Assembly: GCA_041776485.1 (NCBI GenBank) | Contig: JBHBQE010000011.1 | Span: 1-15,695, forward strand | Source: JBHBQE01 sp041776485 | GTDB lineage: Bacteria > Bacillota > Clostridia > Lachnospirales > Lachnospiraceae | Length of the DNA stretch: 15,695 nt | Direction: 5' to 3' | Part shown: positions 6,020 to 14,102 of the stretch, piece by piece | How positions within the stretch are numbered: position 1 is the stretch's first letter | Layout: every line of letters begins with the position of its first letter | Notes under the pieces: generated by a model | The model's database searches: none | What the model was told of the DNA's origin: nothing | The model's input: only the letters and a program-made list of their open reading frames with translations | Program-made: the position numbers and the translations under genes

Positions 6020-7612
6020 ATGGAGAGAGCTTTGGATAGAACAGAAGAAATAAAAAGGCGACGTACCTTTGCAATTATCAGTCACCCTGATGCAGGAAAA
6101 ACTACTCTTACAGAGAAATTCCTGCTTTATGGCGGCGCCATTAATGAGGCAGGTTCAGTAAAGGGCAAGGCAAATGCAAAGCATGCAGTAAGTGATTGGA
6201 TGGAAATAGAAAAGAAAAGGGGTATTTCCGTAACCAGCAGTGTACTTCAATTTGAATATGATAATTATTGCATAAATATACTGGATACACCGGGACATGA
6301 GGACTTTTCTGAGGATACCTATCGTACTCTTATGGCGGCGGACTCTGCTGTAATGGTAATTGATGCTTCAAAGGGAGTGGAGGAACAAACAAGGAAATTG
6401 TTTAGAGTTACTTCCATGAGAAATATTCCGGTATTTACCTTTATCAACAAAATGGACAGGGATGCAAGGGATAGCTTTGAGCTTTTGGACGATATTGAAA
6501 AAGAGCTTGGGATAGCTGTGTGTCCTATGAACTGGCCCATTGGAAGCGGTAAAAATTTCCGTGGAATATTTGACAGAAAAAATAAAAATATAAATCTTTA
6601 CAGTAATACCCTTAAGGGTACGAAGGAGGGTATTACAGAGTCTATTCCGCTGGATGACAGTGCAGGAGAAAGGATTAGCGAGGAGGCCTATAATACACTT
6701 TGTGACGAAATGGAGTTGTTAGAGGGTGCGGGAGCGGAATTTGACAGAGAAGCTGTATTTTCAGGAAAGCTAAGTCCTGTATTCTTTGGCTCTGCATTAA
6801 TGAACTTCGGGGTGGAAAGTTTCCTTGAATATTTTCTTAATTTAACCAGCTCTCCGTTGTCAAGAAACTCTAACATAGGACCAATAGACCCTTTTGGCAC
6901 TAATTTTAGTGGATTTATATTTAAAATTCAGGCAAATATGAATAAAGCCCATAGGGATAGAATTGCCTTTATGAGAATATGCTCCGGAGAATATAGCGGT
7001 GGGATGAGCGCTTTTCATGTACAGGGAAACAGGGAGATTAAGCTGTCCCAAAGTACCCAAATCATGGCACAGGAGAGAAAAATAGTGGATACTGCCTATG
7101 CAGGAGATATTATAGGTCTTTTTGATCCGGGGATTTTTTCCATTGGAGATACAATCACAAATTCTAAGGAAATGTTTAAATTTGAGGGCATACCCACATT
7201 TGCACCGGAGCATTTTGCCAGGGTAAGGCAGATAGATACCATGAAAAGAAAGCAATTCACTAAAGGTATTGATCAAATTGCTAAAGAGGGAGCCATTCAG
7301 ATATTTAGAGAGGTAAATACCGGAATGGAGGAAATAATTGTGGGTGCAGTAGGAGTTTTACAGTTTGATGTGCTTATTTTCAGACTGGAAAATGAGTATA
7401 ATGTAGATGTAAAGCTGGATACTTTGCCTTACTCTCATATAAGGTGGATTGAATCGGATACAGATTATGAGAGGATAAGGGGAACGGCAGATATGAAGGT
7501 GGTATGTGATCTTAAAAATCGTCCATTACTTATATTTGTAAATGAGTGGAGCATAAGAATGGTACAGGAAAGAAACGAAGGATTGGTGCTTTCAGAGTTT
7601 TCAAGTAACTAG
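6020..7612 (+). CDS. prfC: Peptide chain release factor 3 (RF3), translational GTPase
   Basis: This 530-aa protein is a full-length RF3, the GTPase that recycles RF1/RF2 from terminating ribosomes. The G-domain motifs are clear: G1 SHPDAGKTTLTE (21-32), G2 RGISVTSS (67-74), G3 DTPGHEDFSEDTYRTL (89-104) and G4 NKMDR (143-147). The sequence RRTFAIISHPDAGKTT is diagnostic of RF3 rather than EF-G or TetM. Beta-barrel domain II follows (about 295-390), then the RF3-specific C-terminal domain with VGAVGVLQFDV (about 447-457). The start is uncertain. ATG 6020 has no ribosome site and abuts an inverted repeat. TTG 6032 has GGAG 6 nt upstream and would give 526 aa beginning DRTEEIKRRRTF, which is closer to the usual RF3 N-terminus. 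The ABC ATPase follows after 33 bp on the same strand. Confidence 0.95.
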   Translation: MERALDRTEEIKRRRTFAIISHPDAGKTTLTEKFLLYGGAINEAGSVKGKANAKHAVSDWMEIEKKRGISVTSSVLQFEYDNYCINILDTPGHEDFSEDTYRTLMAADSAVMVIDASKGVEEQTRKLFRVTSMRNIPVFTFINKMDRDARDSFELLDDIEKELGIAVCPMNWPIGSGKNFRGIFDRKNKNINLYSNTLKGTKEGITESIPLDDSAGERISEEAYNTLCDEMELLEGAGAEFDREAVFSGKLSPVFFGSALMNFGVESFLEYFLNLTSSPLSRNSNIGPIDPFGTNFSGFIFKIQANMNKAHRDRIAFMRICSGEYSGGMSAFHVQGNREIKLSQSTQIMAQERKIVDTAYAGDIIGLFDPGIFSIGDTITNSKEMFKFEGIPTFAPEHFARVRQIDTMKRKQFTKGIDQIAKEGAIQIFREVNTGMEEIIVGAVGVLQFDVLIFRLENEYNVDVKLDTLPYSHIRWIESDTDYERIRGTADMKVVCDLKNRPLLIFVNEWSIRMVQERNEGLVLSEFSSN

Positions 7613-7645
7613 GCAGAGCCAGTTGTATATTATAAAGAGGGAAAA

Positions 7646-8347
7646 ATGTCCTATATATCCGTTTCAAATGTAAAAAAGGTTTATCGCATGGGTGAGGTGG
7701 TTATTAATGCCTGTGATGGAATAAGCTTTGATATAGATAAGGGAGAGTTTTGCATTATAGTCGGCCCATCCGGAGCAGGGAAGACTACTATGCTCAATAT
7801 TCTTGGCGGCATGGATACCTTAAGTGAAGGTTCTATTATTGTGGATAATAAGGAAGTTTCCAAAATGAAAAATAAGGAGCTTATATCCTATAGGAGAGAG
7901 GATGTGGGCTTTGTATTTCAGTTTTATAACCTTATGCCGAATCTTACCGCCAAGGAGAATGTGGAGCTTGCCATGCAGATATGTAAATCGCCATTGGACC
8001 CTGTTAAGGTATTAACTGACGTGGGATTGGAAAAGAGAATTGATAATTTCCCTGCTCAGCTAAGCGGAGGTGAGCAGCAGCGAGTTGCCATAGCAAGGGC
8101 GCTTGCCAAAAATCCCAAACTGCTTTTATGTGATGAGCCTACAGGAGCCTTGGACTATGTTTCCGGAAAGTCAATACTTAAGCTATTGCAGGATACTTGT
8201 AGAAATAAGGGAATGACAGTTGTGGTTATTACACATAACAGTGCTCTTATTCCCATGGCAGACAGAATAATCCGTATTAAAAACGGTCGTATTGAACATA
8301 TGGAGAACAACCCTGACCCTATTTCTATTGAACAGATAGAGTGGTAA
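7646..8347 (+). CDS. ABC transporter ATP-binding protein, MacB/LolD type
   Basis: This is a 233-aa cytoplasmic ATPase. It has Walker A GPSGAGKT (40-47), Q-loop Gln92 (FVFQFYNL), signature LSGGEQQR (139-146), Walker B LLLCDEP with catalytic Glu164, D-loop GALD (167-170) and H-loop His197. The run GPSGAGKTTMLNILGGMD and the signature LSGGEQQRVAIARAL are typical of the LolD/MacB/YknY family, which powers FtsX-type permeases rather than solute importers. A good ribosome site (AAAGAGGG) precedes ATG 7646. The stop lies one base before the permease ATG, so the pair is translationally coupled and forms one transporter. It probably exports or extracts a lipid, lipoprotein or peptide by mechanotransmission. 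The substrate is not evident, and no two-component system is adjacent. Confidence 0.94.
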   Translation: MSYISVSNVKKVYRMGEVVINACDGISFDIDKGEFCIIVGPSGAGKTTMLNILGGMDTLSEGSIIVDNKEVSKMKNKELISYRREDVGFVFQFYNLMPNLTAKENVELAMQICKSPLDPVKVLTDVGLEKRIDNFPAQLSGGEQQRVAIARALAKNPKLLLCDEPTGALDYVSGKSILKLLQDTCRNKGMTVVVITHNSALIPMADRIIRIKNGRIEHMENNPDPISIEQIEW

Positions 8348-8348
8348 T

Positions 8349-11342
8349 ATGGTATCCTTAATTAAGGAATTTTTTCGTGATATTTATAAAAATATTGGAC
8401 GATTCCTGTCTTTATTTTTCATTGTTCTTTTAGGAACTTCATTTTTTTCAGGGCTTCGCTCTACCGGATATGATATGAAATATTCGGCTGACAAATATTA
8501 TGATAAGCAAAACACTATGGATATTCAGGTTCTGGGTACTCTTGGGATTACAGACAAAGATGTTTCCGATATAAAAGCCGTACCCGGAGTAGAAAATGCA
8601 GAGGCGGTTTATTCCAAGGATGTAATTTCTCTTATTAAGGATAAGGAGAGTGTGCTTAAAATCCTTTCCAATACTAAGGAGATAAACAGCGCCTATATAA
8701 TTGAGGGCAGACTTCCCAAGGGAAAAAGTGAATGCATGGTAGATGCAGGCGCATTGGCAACCAAGGATATTGCTATTGGTGAGCGTATATCAGTATATGT
8801 CCATGATGAGGATGAAGACATAGAGGACAGTCTTAATACAACGGAATTTACTGTAGTGGGCAGAGGCTTTCTTCCATATTATACTGAGCTTTACAGGGGA
8901 CAGACTAATATTGGAGACGGTACATTGGACGGCTTTTTACTGGTGGATAAGTCTGTTTTTGCAGCAGAGGCATATTCTGAAATATATATTACCGTTGAAA
9001 ATGCCAAGAAAGAAATTAATCTTTCAAAAAAATATAAGAAAATCATATCGCCGGTAAAAGAAGCAATTGAAAAAAAGGAAAATTCAGCATGTAACAGAAG
9101 ATATTATGAGGTAATTAATGAAGCCAATGAGGATATATACAAGGGACAAAGAGATATATACAAGGGTTGGCAGGAAATAGAGAATGCGAAAGCTGAACTT
9201 ATTGATGCAGAGAGCAAGCTTAAGGATGGCTGGATAGAGCTTCGGGAGGCTGAAACGAAGATAAATGATGGTCAGGCACAGCTTGATGAGGGAAGAAGTA
9301 CATTAAATGCAAAAAGGGATGAAATTATGGCAGGATATGCTGCTTTGGAGGAAAAAATCGCTCAGCTGTCCCAGCTTCCTGTCGTGCCCCCTGAAGTTAG
9401 CGCACAGATAGAGACGTCAAGGACTTCTCTTGATATGGGACAGGCTCAAATAAATCAGGGTTATGAAGAGCTTGCCTCACGTGAAAATGAGCTTAATAAT
9501 GCCAGGACGGAATATGAGAAAAACAGAAAAGAATTGATTAAGTCTCAAAGAGAATATGATAATAATTTAGAAAAGGCAAATAAGGAAATTGAAGAGTCAA
9601 TAGAGGAATTAAATGAAGCCCAGGAGGATTTAAGTCGGGCGAGGGATTATGTTGGCAGTATTAAAAAGCCGAAATGGTATATTCTTGACAGGGAAAAAAT
9701 GTATGGTATAGAGGGTTATAATCAAAATGCAGGACGAATGGACAGCCTTGGGAATGTTTTTCCGGTGCTTTTCTTTTTAGTGGCAGCTTTGGTAAGCCTT
9801 ACCGCAATGACCCGTATGGTAAATGAACAAAGGATACAAATTGGAACGATGAAGGGACTTGGCTATGGAACCTTCTTTATCAGCGGAAGATATATGTGGT
9901 ATGCCTTTCTTGCCGCCATACTGGGAAGTATTATTGGCATAGCTTTTGGGGAATGGTTTTTCCCTACTTTAATTATTAAATCATATAAAATTATGTATAC
10001 AGGACTGCCCTATATACTTACTCCCATAAACTGGGGGCAGGCAATACTTGCTATTGTAAGTGCTACAGGAAGTATTGGCATAGCAACAGCAATGTCTTGT
10101 ATTGGTCAGCTAAGGGAAACGCCGGCAGACCTTATGAGACCTAAGACACCCAGGATCGGGAAACGGATACTGCTGGAAAAATGGGGAATTATTTGGAACA
10201 GACTGGACTTTACAGGAAAATCTACAGCAAGAAATCTTTTCAGATATAAAAAGCGGCTAATAATGACAGTCATTGGTGTGGGAGGCTGCATGGCGCTGCT
10301 TTTAGTGGGATTTGGATTGAAGGACAGCATACAGGTTATCGCCAGAGAGCAGTATATAAATATTTTTAAATATGAGGCAGAGGTATCATTAAATAAGGAG
10401 TCCGAGGAAGCGGATGTATCTGCTCTTATAAATAAGATTAATGGATATGAGGGTGTAAGCTCCAGTAAAAGAGTTCTTATTCAGGCTGTGGATTTAATAA
10501 GCAATAGCAATACTAAAGAGGTGAATATTTTCGTTCCTGAGAATGCAGAAAATATAGAAGAATATTTAAACATCAGAGACAGAGTTACAAATAAGGAATA
10601 TGAGTTTCCCATGAAAAATGCCGCAATATCTGAGAAGGCGGCAAAAATGCTTGATATAAAGACTGGGGATATTATTACAATAAGAAACGGTGACGAGGAA
10701 GCCAAAATAAAAATTGACTATATAATTGAAAATTATGTAAAACATTATATAATTTTTTCAAAGAATACTTACAGTGAATTATTTGATAAAAAGCCGGTAT
10801 TCAATACATTATATGTAAATTATGACAAGGAAAGTATAAGTGAGGCGGATTTTGCTTCTTCCATATTAAAAGAGGAGGCATGTCTTGGGATATCATTTGT
10901 AACGGATTTGGAAAACGAAATAGATAAAATGCTGTCGGTGCTTGACCCTGTCACATATGTTTTAATTGCTGCGGCAGGCTTTTTATCATTTATAGTTTTA
11001 TATAATTTAAACAGTATAAATATCATGGAAAGGCGCAGGGAGCTTGCAACTTTAAAGGTACTGGGCTTTTATGATGAAGAGGTTTCAATGTATATTTTCA
11101 GAGAAAATATAGTTTTGACAATACTTGGTACAGGCCTTGGAATTGCTCTCGGCATGCTTTTACATCAATATGTTGTGGTGACAGTTGAAGTGGATTTGAT
11201 GATGTTTGGCAGAATGATTAGATGGCAAAGCTTTGTAATCAGCGGAATAATTAATGCAGGCTTTACCCTTTTAGTCAATATATATATGCATTTTCACATA
11301 AGAAAAATCAATATGGTAGAGTCCCTTAAAAGCGTAGAATAA
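8349..11342 (+). CDS. FtsX-like ABC transporter permease with a long extracellular coiled-coil domain
   Basis: This 997-aa membrane protein has two FtsX modules and about eight predicted helices. TM1 (about 17-36) is followed by a large extracellular region (37-465), then TM2-4 (about 468-487, 510-535, 561-586), TM5 (636-656), a second extracellular domain (657-865) and TM6-8 (868-887, 917-940, 960-982). The cytoplasmic coupling segments MVNEQRIQIGTMKGLG (490-505) and MERRRELATLKVLGF (893-907) are the classic FtsX motif, present in both halves. Residues 250-436 form a predicted antiparallel coiled-coil hairpin. Twelve consecutive heptads (263-340) have Ile/Leu in one core position and mostly Gly/Ala in the other, then a PVVPPEV turn, then a return helix. 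It starts one base after the ATPase stop with little ribosome site of its own. A substrate cannot be read from the sequence. Confidence 0.93.
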   Translation: MVSLIKEFFRDIYKNIGRFLSLFFIVLLGTSFFSGLRSTGYDMKYSADKYYDKQNTMDIQVLGTLGITDKDVSDIKAVPGVENAEAVYSKDVISLIKDKESVLKILSNTKEINSAYIIEGRLPKGKSECMVDAGALATKDIAIGERISVYVHDEDEDIEDSLNTTEFTVVGRGFLPYYTELYRGQTNIGDGTLDGFLLVDKSVFAAEAYSEIYITVENAKKEINLSKKYKKIISPVKEAIEKKENSACNRRYYEVINEANEDIYKGQRDIYKGWQEIENAKAELIDAESKLKDGWIELREAETKINDGQAQLDEGRSTLNAKRDEIMAGYAALEEKIAQLSQLPVVPPEVSAQIETSRTSLDMGQAQINQGYEELASRENELNNARTEYEKNRKELIKSQREYDNNLEKANKEIEESIEELNEAQEDLSRARDYVGSIKKPKWYILDREKMYGIEGYNQNAGRMDSLGNVFPVLFFLVAALVSLTAMTRMVNEQRIQIGTMKGLGYGTFFISGRYMWYAFLAAILGSIIGIAFGEWFFPTLIIKSYKIMYTGLPYILTPINWGQAILAIVSATGSIGIATAMSCIGQLRETPADLMRPKTPRIGKRILLEKWGIIWNRLDFTGKSTARNLFRYKKRLIMTVIGVGGCMALLLVGFGLKDSIQVIAREQYINIFKYEAEVSLNKESEEADVSALINKINGYEGVSSSKRVLIQAVDLISNSNTKEVNIFVPENAENIEEYLNIRDRVTNKEYEFPMKNAAISEKAAKMLDIKTGDIITIRNGDEEAKIKIDYIIENYVKHYIIFSKNTYSELFDKKPVFNTLYVNYDKESISEADFASSILKEEACLGISFVTDLENEIDKMLSVLDPVTYVLIAAAGFLSFIVLYNLNSINIMERRRELATLKVLGFYDEEVSMYIFRENIVLTILGTGLGIALGMLLHQYVVVTVEVDLMMFGRMIRWQSFVISGIINAGFTLLVNIYMHFHIRKINMVESLKSVE
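9132..9166 (+). repeat. 21-bp tandem duplication encoding two DIYKG heptads
   Basis: GATATATACAAGGG occurs at 9132-9145 and again at 9153-9166, exactly 21 bp apart and in frame. It encodes DIYKGQR then DIYKGWQ at the start of the permease coiled coil. The DNA-level identity suggests recent duplication of a whole heptad. Confidence 0.8.
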
Positions 11343-11373
11343 CACTTTTGCATAAATGTAATTTGAAAAATTA

Positions 11374-11389
11374 AAATTATATCTTGTGC
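11374..11389 (+). promoter_or_regulatory. NrdR box 1 upstream of nrdD
   Basis: AAATTATATCTTGTGC matches the known palindromic NrdR box (roughly ACACWATATCTWGTGT) at about 12 of 16 positions, including the TATATCTTGTG core. It overlaps TTGTGC (11384-11389), the predicted -35 of nrdD. NrdR is the ATP/dATP-sensing repressor of ribonucleotide reductase genes. Confidence 0.75.
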
Positions 11390-11412
11390 TTTTATTTTTT
11401 GTATGCTACTAT
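11384..11412 (+). promoter_or_regulatory. Predicted nrdD promoter
   Basis: TTGTGC (11384-11389) and TACTAT (11407-11412) are spaced 17 bp. The -35 is weak (3 of 6) and the -10 good (5 of 6). Both hexamers are covered by NrdR boxes, which fits repression by steric block. No terminator was found between the permease stop and here, so readthrough from the ABC genes is possible. Confidence 0.55.
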
Positions 11413-11421
11413 ATCTAGTAA
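11406..11421 (+). promoter_or_regulatory. NrdR box 2 upstream of nrdD
   Basis: CTACTATATCTAGTAA contains the ACTATATCTAGT core of NrdR boxes. It lies exactly 32 bp after box 1 (TATATC at 11378 and at 11410), the three-helical-turn spacing typical of paired NrdR sites. It overlaps the predicted -10. Confidence 0.8.
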
Positions 11422-11436
11422 GTTGCGAAATAAGAA

Positions 11437-11452
11437 CCACAAGATAGGCTGG
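11437..11452 (-). promoter_or_regulatory. Possible third, partial NrdR box
   Basis: CCACAAGATAG at 11437-11447 is a good left half (reverse orientation ATCTTGTGG) of the same motif, with a poor right half. Its centre is 31 bp beyond the centre of box 2, which continues the regular phasing. It lies downstream of the predicted transcription start, in the leader. Confidence 0.45.
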
Positions 11453-11477
11453 TTTTGGGTTTTAGAAGGAGTTATCT

Positions 11478-13676
11478 ATGAAAATTATTAAAAGGAACGG
11501 GAATGAGGTAGCCTTTGATAAGGACAAGATTGTTAATGCCATAAATAAGGCCAATGTAGAGGTAAATTTGATTTATCAGCTAAGTGATGCTCAAATTGAC
11601 GCAATAGCAGACAAAATCGAGAAAAATATTGAGCAAATGGGGCGAGCTGCCGGTGTAGAGGATATACAGGATATGGTGGAAACCGGCATAATGGAAATGC
11701 GTGGTTATGAGGTGGCAAGGGAATATGTGCGTTATCGCTATAAAAGGGAGATTTCACGTAAATCCAATACCACTGACGGGGCCATTCTGTCTCTTATTGA
11801 ACAGCAAAATGAAGAGGTGAAGCAGGAAAATTCCAATAAGGACACGGCTATTAACAGTACTCAAAGGGATTATATAGCAGGGGAGGTAAGCAAGGATTTA
11901 TCACGCCGCATACTTTTGCCGCCGGAAGTGGTGAAGGCACATGACGAAGGAATTATACATTTCCATGACGCAGACTATTTTGTGCAGCCGATGTATAATT
12001 GCTGCCTGATAAATCTTGAAGATATGCTTCAAAATGGAACAGTTATATCTGGAACAAAGATTGATAAGCCAAGGTCGCTGGCAACAGCCTGTACTGTAGC
12101 CAGCCAGATAGTTGCTCAGGTGGCAAGCAATCAGTATGGCGGACAGACTTGGACATTAAGCCATTTAGCCCCCTTTGTGGATATAAGTCGTCAGAAAATT
12201 TATGAAAGACGTAAGGAGGCGTTTAAAAAGAATGGTATTGCTGTCAGCAAAGAGCAGCTTGACAAGCTGGTTGAGGAGGAGCTTAGAACAGAGATTGAGG
12301 ACGGTATGCAAACCATTCAATATCAGCTTATAACCTTGCAAACCACCAATGGACAGGCCCCCTTTGTTACGGTGTTTATGTATCTTGATGAGGTGCCCGA
12401 GGGACGCACCAGAGATGATTTGGCACTTTTAATTGAATCTATGTTAAGGCAAAGAATAAAGGGTGTTAAAAACAAGTATGGAATATATGTAACCCCTGCT
12501 TTTCCTAAACTTGTTTATGTATTAGATGAGGACAATATCTATAAGGACAGCAAATACTATCATCTGACAAAGCTGGCGGCAGAGTGTACCTCAAAGCGCA
12601 TGGTGCCTGACTATGTTTCAGCTAAAAAGTGTAAGGAATACAAGCAGGGAAGTATATACGGTCCGATGGGCTGCAGAAGCTTCCTTACTCCGGACAGATC
12701 CTATAAACAGGGTAATTTAGCAAAAGCGAATAATTTTGACCCGAATAAGCCGAAGTATTACGGCAGATTCAACCAGGGTGTGGTTACTTTAAATCTTCCT
12801 GATGTGGCATTATCTGCAGACGGTAATGAGGAAAGATTTTGGGAGATATTAGAGGACAGGCTGGATTTATGTCATAGAGCCCTGCAGTGCAGGCATAAAA
12901 GGCTGCTGGGAACTACCAGTGATGTGGCGCCTATTCTTTGGCAAAATGGCGCAATTGCAAGACTTGAGCCGGGAGAGTGTATAGACCCCCTGCTTTATAA
13001 TGGGTATTCCACAATTTCATTAGGCTATGCAGGATTGGCGGAAACTGTGTTTTATATGAAAAATGTAAGCCATACCTCTGATGTCGGAAGAGAATTCGGC
13101 ATGAAGATTATGCAGAAATTAAATGACAGTACTGCTGCATGGAAAGCGGAGGAGAATATAGACTATAGTGTTTACGGCACTCCTTTGGAGTCCACAACCT
13201 ATAAATTTGCAAAATGCCTGCAAAAGCGTTTTGGAATGATTGAGGGGGTTACAGACTACAGTTACATTACCAATTCCTATCATGTAAATGTTAGAGAGGG
13301 CATAAATGCCTTTGATAAGCTTACTAAGGAGGCGGAGTTTCAGGAGCTTAGTCCGGGAGGTGCCATATCCTATGTGGAGGTACCCAATATGCAGAACAAT
13401 ATTGAAGCGGTGCTTTCTGTTATGGAGCATATTTATGATACTATTTTATATGCGGAGCTTAATACTAAAAGTGATTATTGTGCAGTATGCGGATATGAGG
13501 GAGAAATCCAGATTACAGAGGATAAGCATAGAAAGCTTATTTGGGAATGCCCGAAATGCGGGAACCATGACCAAACTAAAATGTCCGTTGCAAGAAGAAC
13601 CTGCGGTTATATAGGAACCCAGTTCTGGAATCAGGGCAGAACTCAGGAGATAAGGGACAGGGTGCTGCATTTATAA
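11478..13676 (+). CDS. nrdD: Anaerobic ribonucleoside-triphosphate reductase (class III, glycyl radical)
   Basis: This 732-aa enzyme reduces NTPs to dNTPs without oxygen. An ATP-cone allosteric domain opens the protein (residues 1-92, MKIIKRNGNEVAFDKDKI), as expected for activity control by ATP/dATP. The catalytic barrel carries NCCLINL (Cys175/176, candidate thiyl-radical site) and MGCRSFL (Cys399). The C-terminus has a four-cysteine zinc site (CAVC 668-671, CPKC 691-694) and the glycyl-radical loop RRTCGYIG with Gly710, followed by QFWNQGR. Everything needed appears intact, at normal family length. AGAAGGAG precedes ATG 11478. The expected partner nrdG (radical SAM activase) is not adjacent: the gene is followed by a terminator and genes on the other strand, so activase must be encoded elsewhere. 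Regulation by NrdR is indicated by the upstream boxes. Confidence 0.97.
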   Translation: MKIIKRNGNEVAFDKDKIVNAINKANVEVNLIYQLSDAQIDAIADKIEKNIEQMGRAAGVEDIQDMVETGIMEMRGYEVAREYVRYRYKREISRKSNTTDGAILSLIEQQNEEVKQENSNKDTAINSTQRDYIAGEVSKDLSRRILLPPEVVKAHDEGIIHFHDADYFVQPMYNCCLINLEDMLQNGTVISGTKIDKPRSLATACTVASQIVAQVASNQYGGQTWTLSHLAPFVDISRQKIYERRKEAFKKNGIAVSKEQLDKLVEEELRTEIEDGMQTIQYQLITLQTTNGQAPFVTVFMYLDEVPEGRTRDDLALLIESMLRQRIKGVKNKYGIYVTPAFPKLVYVLDEDNIYKDSKYYHLTKLAAECTSKRMVPDYVSAKKCKEYKQGSIYGPMGCRSFLTPDRSYKQGNLAKANNFDPNKPKYYGRFNQGVVTLNLPDVALSADGNEERFWEILEDRLDLCHRALQCRHKRLLGTTSDVAPILWQNGAIARLEPGECIDPLLYNGYSTISLGYAGLAETVFYMKNVSHTSDVGREFGMKIMQKLNDSTAAWKAEENIDYSVYGTPLESTTYKFAKCLQKRFGMIEGVTDYSYITNSYHVNVREGINAFDKLTKEAEFQELSPGGAISYVEVPNMQNNIEAVLSVMEHIYDTILYAELNTKSDYCAVCGYEGEIQITEDKHRKLIWECPKCGNHDQTKMSVARRTCGYIGTQFWNQGRTQEIRDRVLHL

Positions 13677-13717
13677 AGTGGAAAATAAGAGCTATTACAG
13701 ATAGACATGCTGTGGGG

Positions 13718-13758
13718 AAAAGTACCCCGGTTAGATATTATCTAACCGGGGTACTTTA
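13718..13758. terminator. Strong bidirectional terminator between nrdD and the convergent small gene
   Basis: AAAGTACCCCGGTTAGA (13719-13735) and TCTAACCGGGGTACTTT (13741-13757) form a perfect 17-bp stem with a 5-nt loop. It is flanked by an A-run on the left and TTTAATAT on the right, so it can end transcription from both strands. It lies between the nrdD stop and the stop of the minus-strand small protein. Confidence 0.92.
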
Positions 13759-13770
13759 ATATGATATGTT

Positions 13771-13947
13771 TTAATCTTCCAAATCCGAATATCTTATTTC
13801 ATTTTGTTCTTCCGTATCCTCCAGGGATTCTTTCAGACCTGTAAGAGCGGAGAAAGGTGAGAACTGAGCAGCTCGATTTTCCATGGACATGGGTGGGTGT
13901 TTAGTAGATTTTTCATAGTTTAAATCTATAATATCCGAATATTTCAT
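13771..13947 (-). CDS. Conserved small protein associated with Y-family polymerase (YolD-like guess)
   Basis: This 58-aa protein starts MKYSDIIDLNYEKSTKHPPM and contains MENRAAQFSPFSALTGL, followed by an acidic tail (EDTEEQNEIRYSDLED). I recall this pattern (KHP.M....RAAQF.PF.ALTG) as a conserved small clostridial protein commonly encoded beside UvrX/DinB-type polymerases, comparable in position to YolD beside UvrX in Bacillus. The function is not established, and a polymerase accessory role is inference from the neighbourhood. ATG 13947 is preferred because GGAG lies 10 nt upstream; an in-frame GTG at 13986 lacks support. It lies 155 bp downstream of the polymerase stop on the same strand with no terminator between, so cotranscription is possible. 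No membrane segment or signal peptide is present. Confidence 0.75.
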   Translation of the reverse strand: MKYSDIIDLNYEKSTKHPPMSMENRAAQFSPFSALTGLKESLEDTEEQNEIRYSDLED

Positions 13948-14102
13948 ATTGTATGTGCTCCGATCTATTTGCTTTTGTAATCGCACTTAAATTTAACATT
14001 AACTATGCGTAAAATTCTATCTTTAATATTACCACAAATTGTGTTCCATTAATATTTCAGACTTATGCGAATTCTGACATATATTATGAATTTACTCATA
14101 GG

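Noticed and set aside
6860..7276. 138-aa minus-strand frame inside prfC
   Set aside because: It lies wholly within a well-supported RF3 gene and has no ribosome site or recognisable domain.
13306..13614. 102-aa plus-strand frame within the nrdD 3' part, and the opposite-strand frame 13119-13430
   Set aside because: Both are shadows of the nrdD reading frame, which is intact through the zinc site and glycyl-radical loop.
14020..14060. Possible SOS (LexA) box near the small protein, GAAC-ACAA-TTTG on the minus strand
   Set aside because: It matches the Gram-positive LexA consensus only partly, and it lies downstream of the polymerase rather than at its promoter.
13948..14102. Gap between polymerase and small gene searched for a promoter, terminator or RNA
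   Set aside because: Only short, chance-level palindromes and no paired -35/-10 were found.
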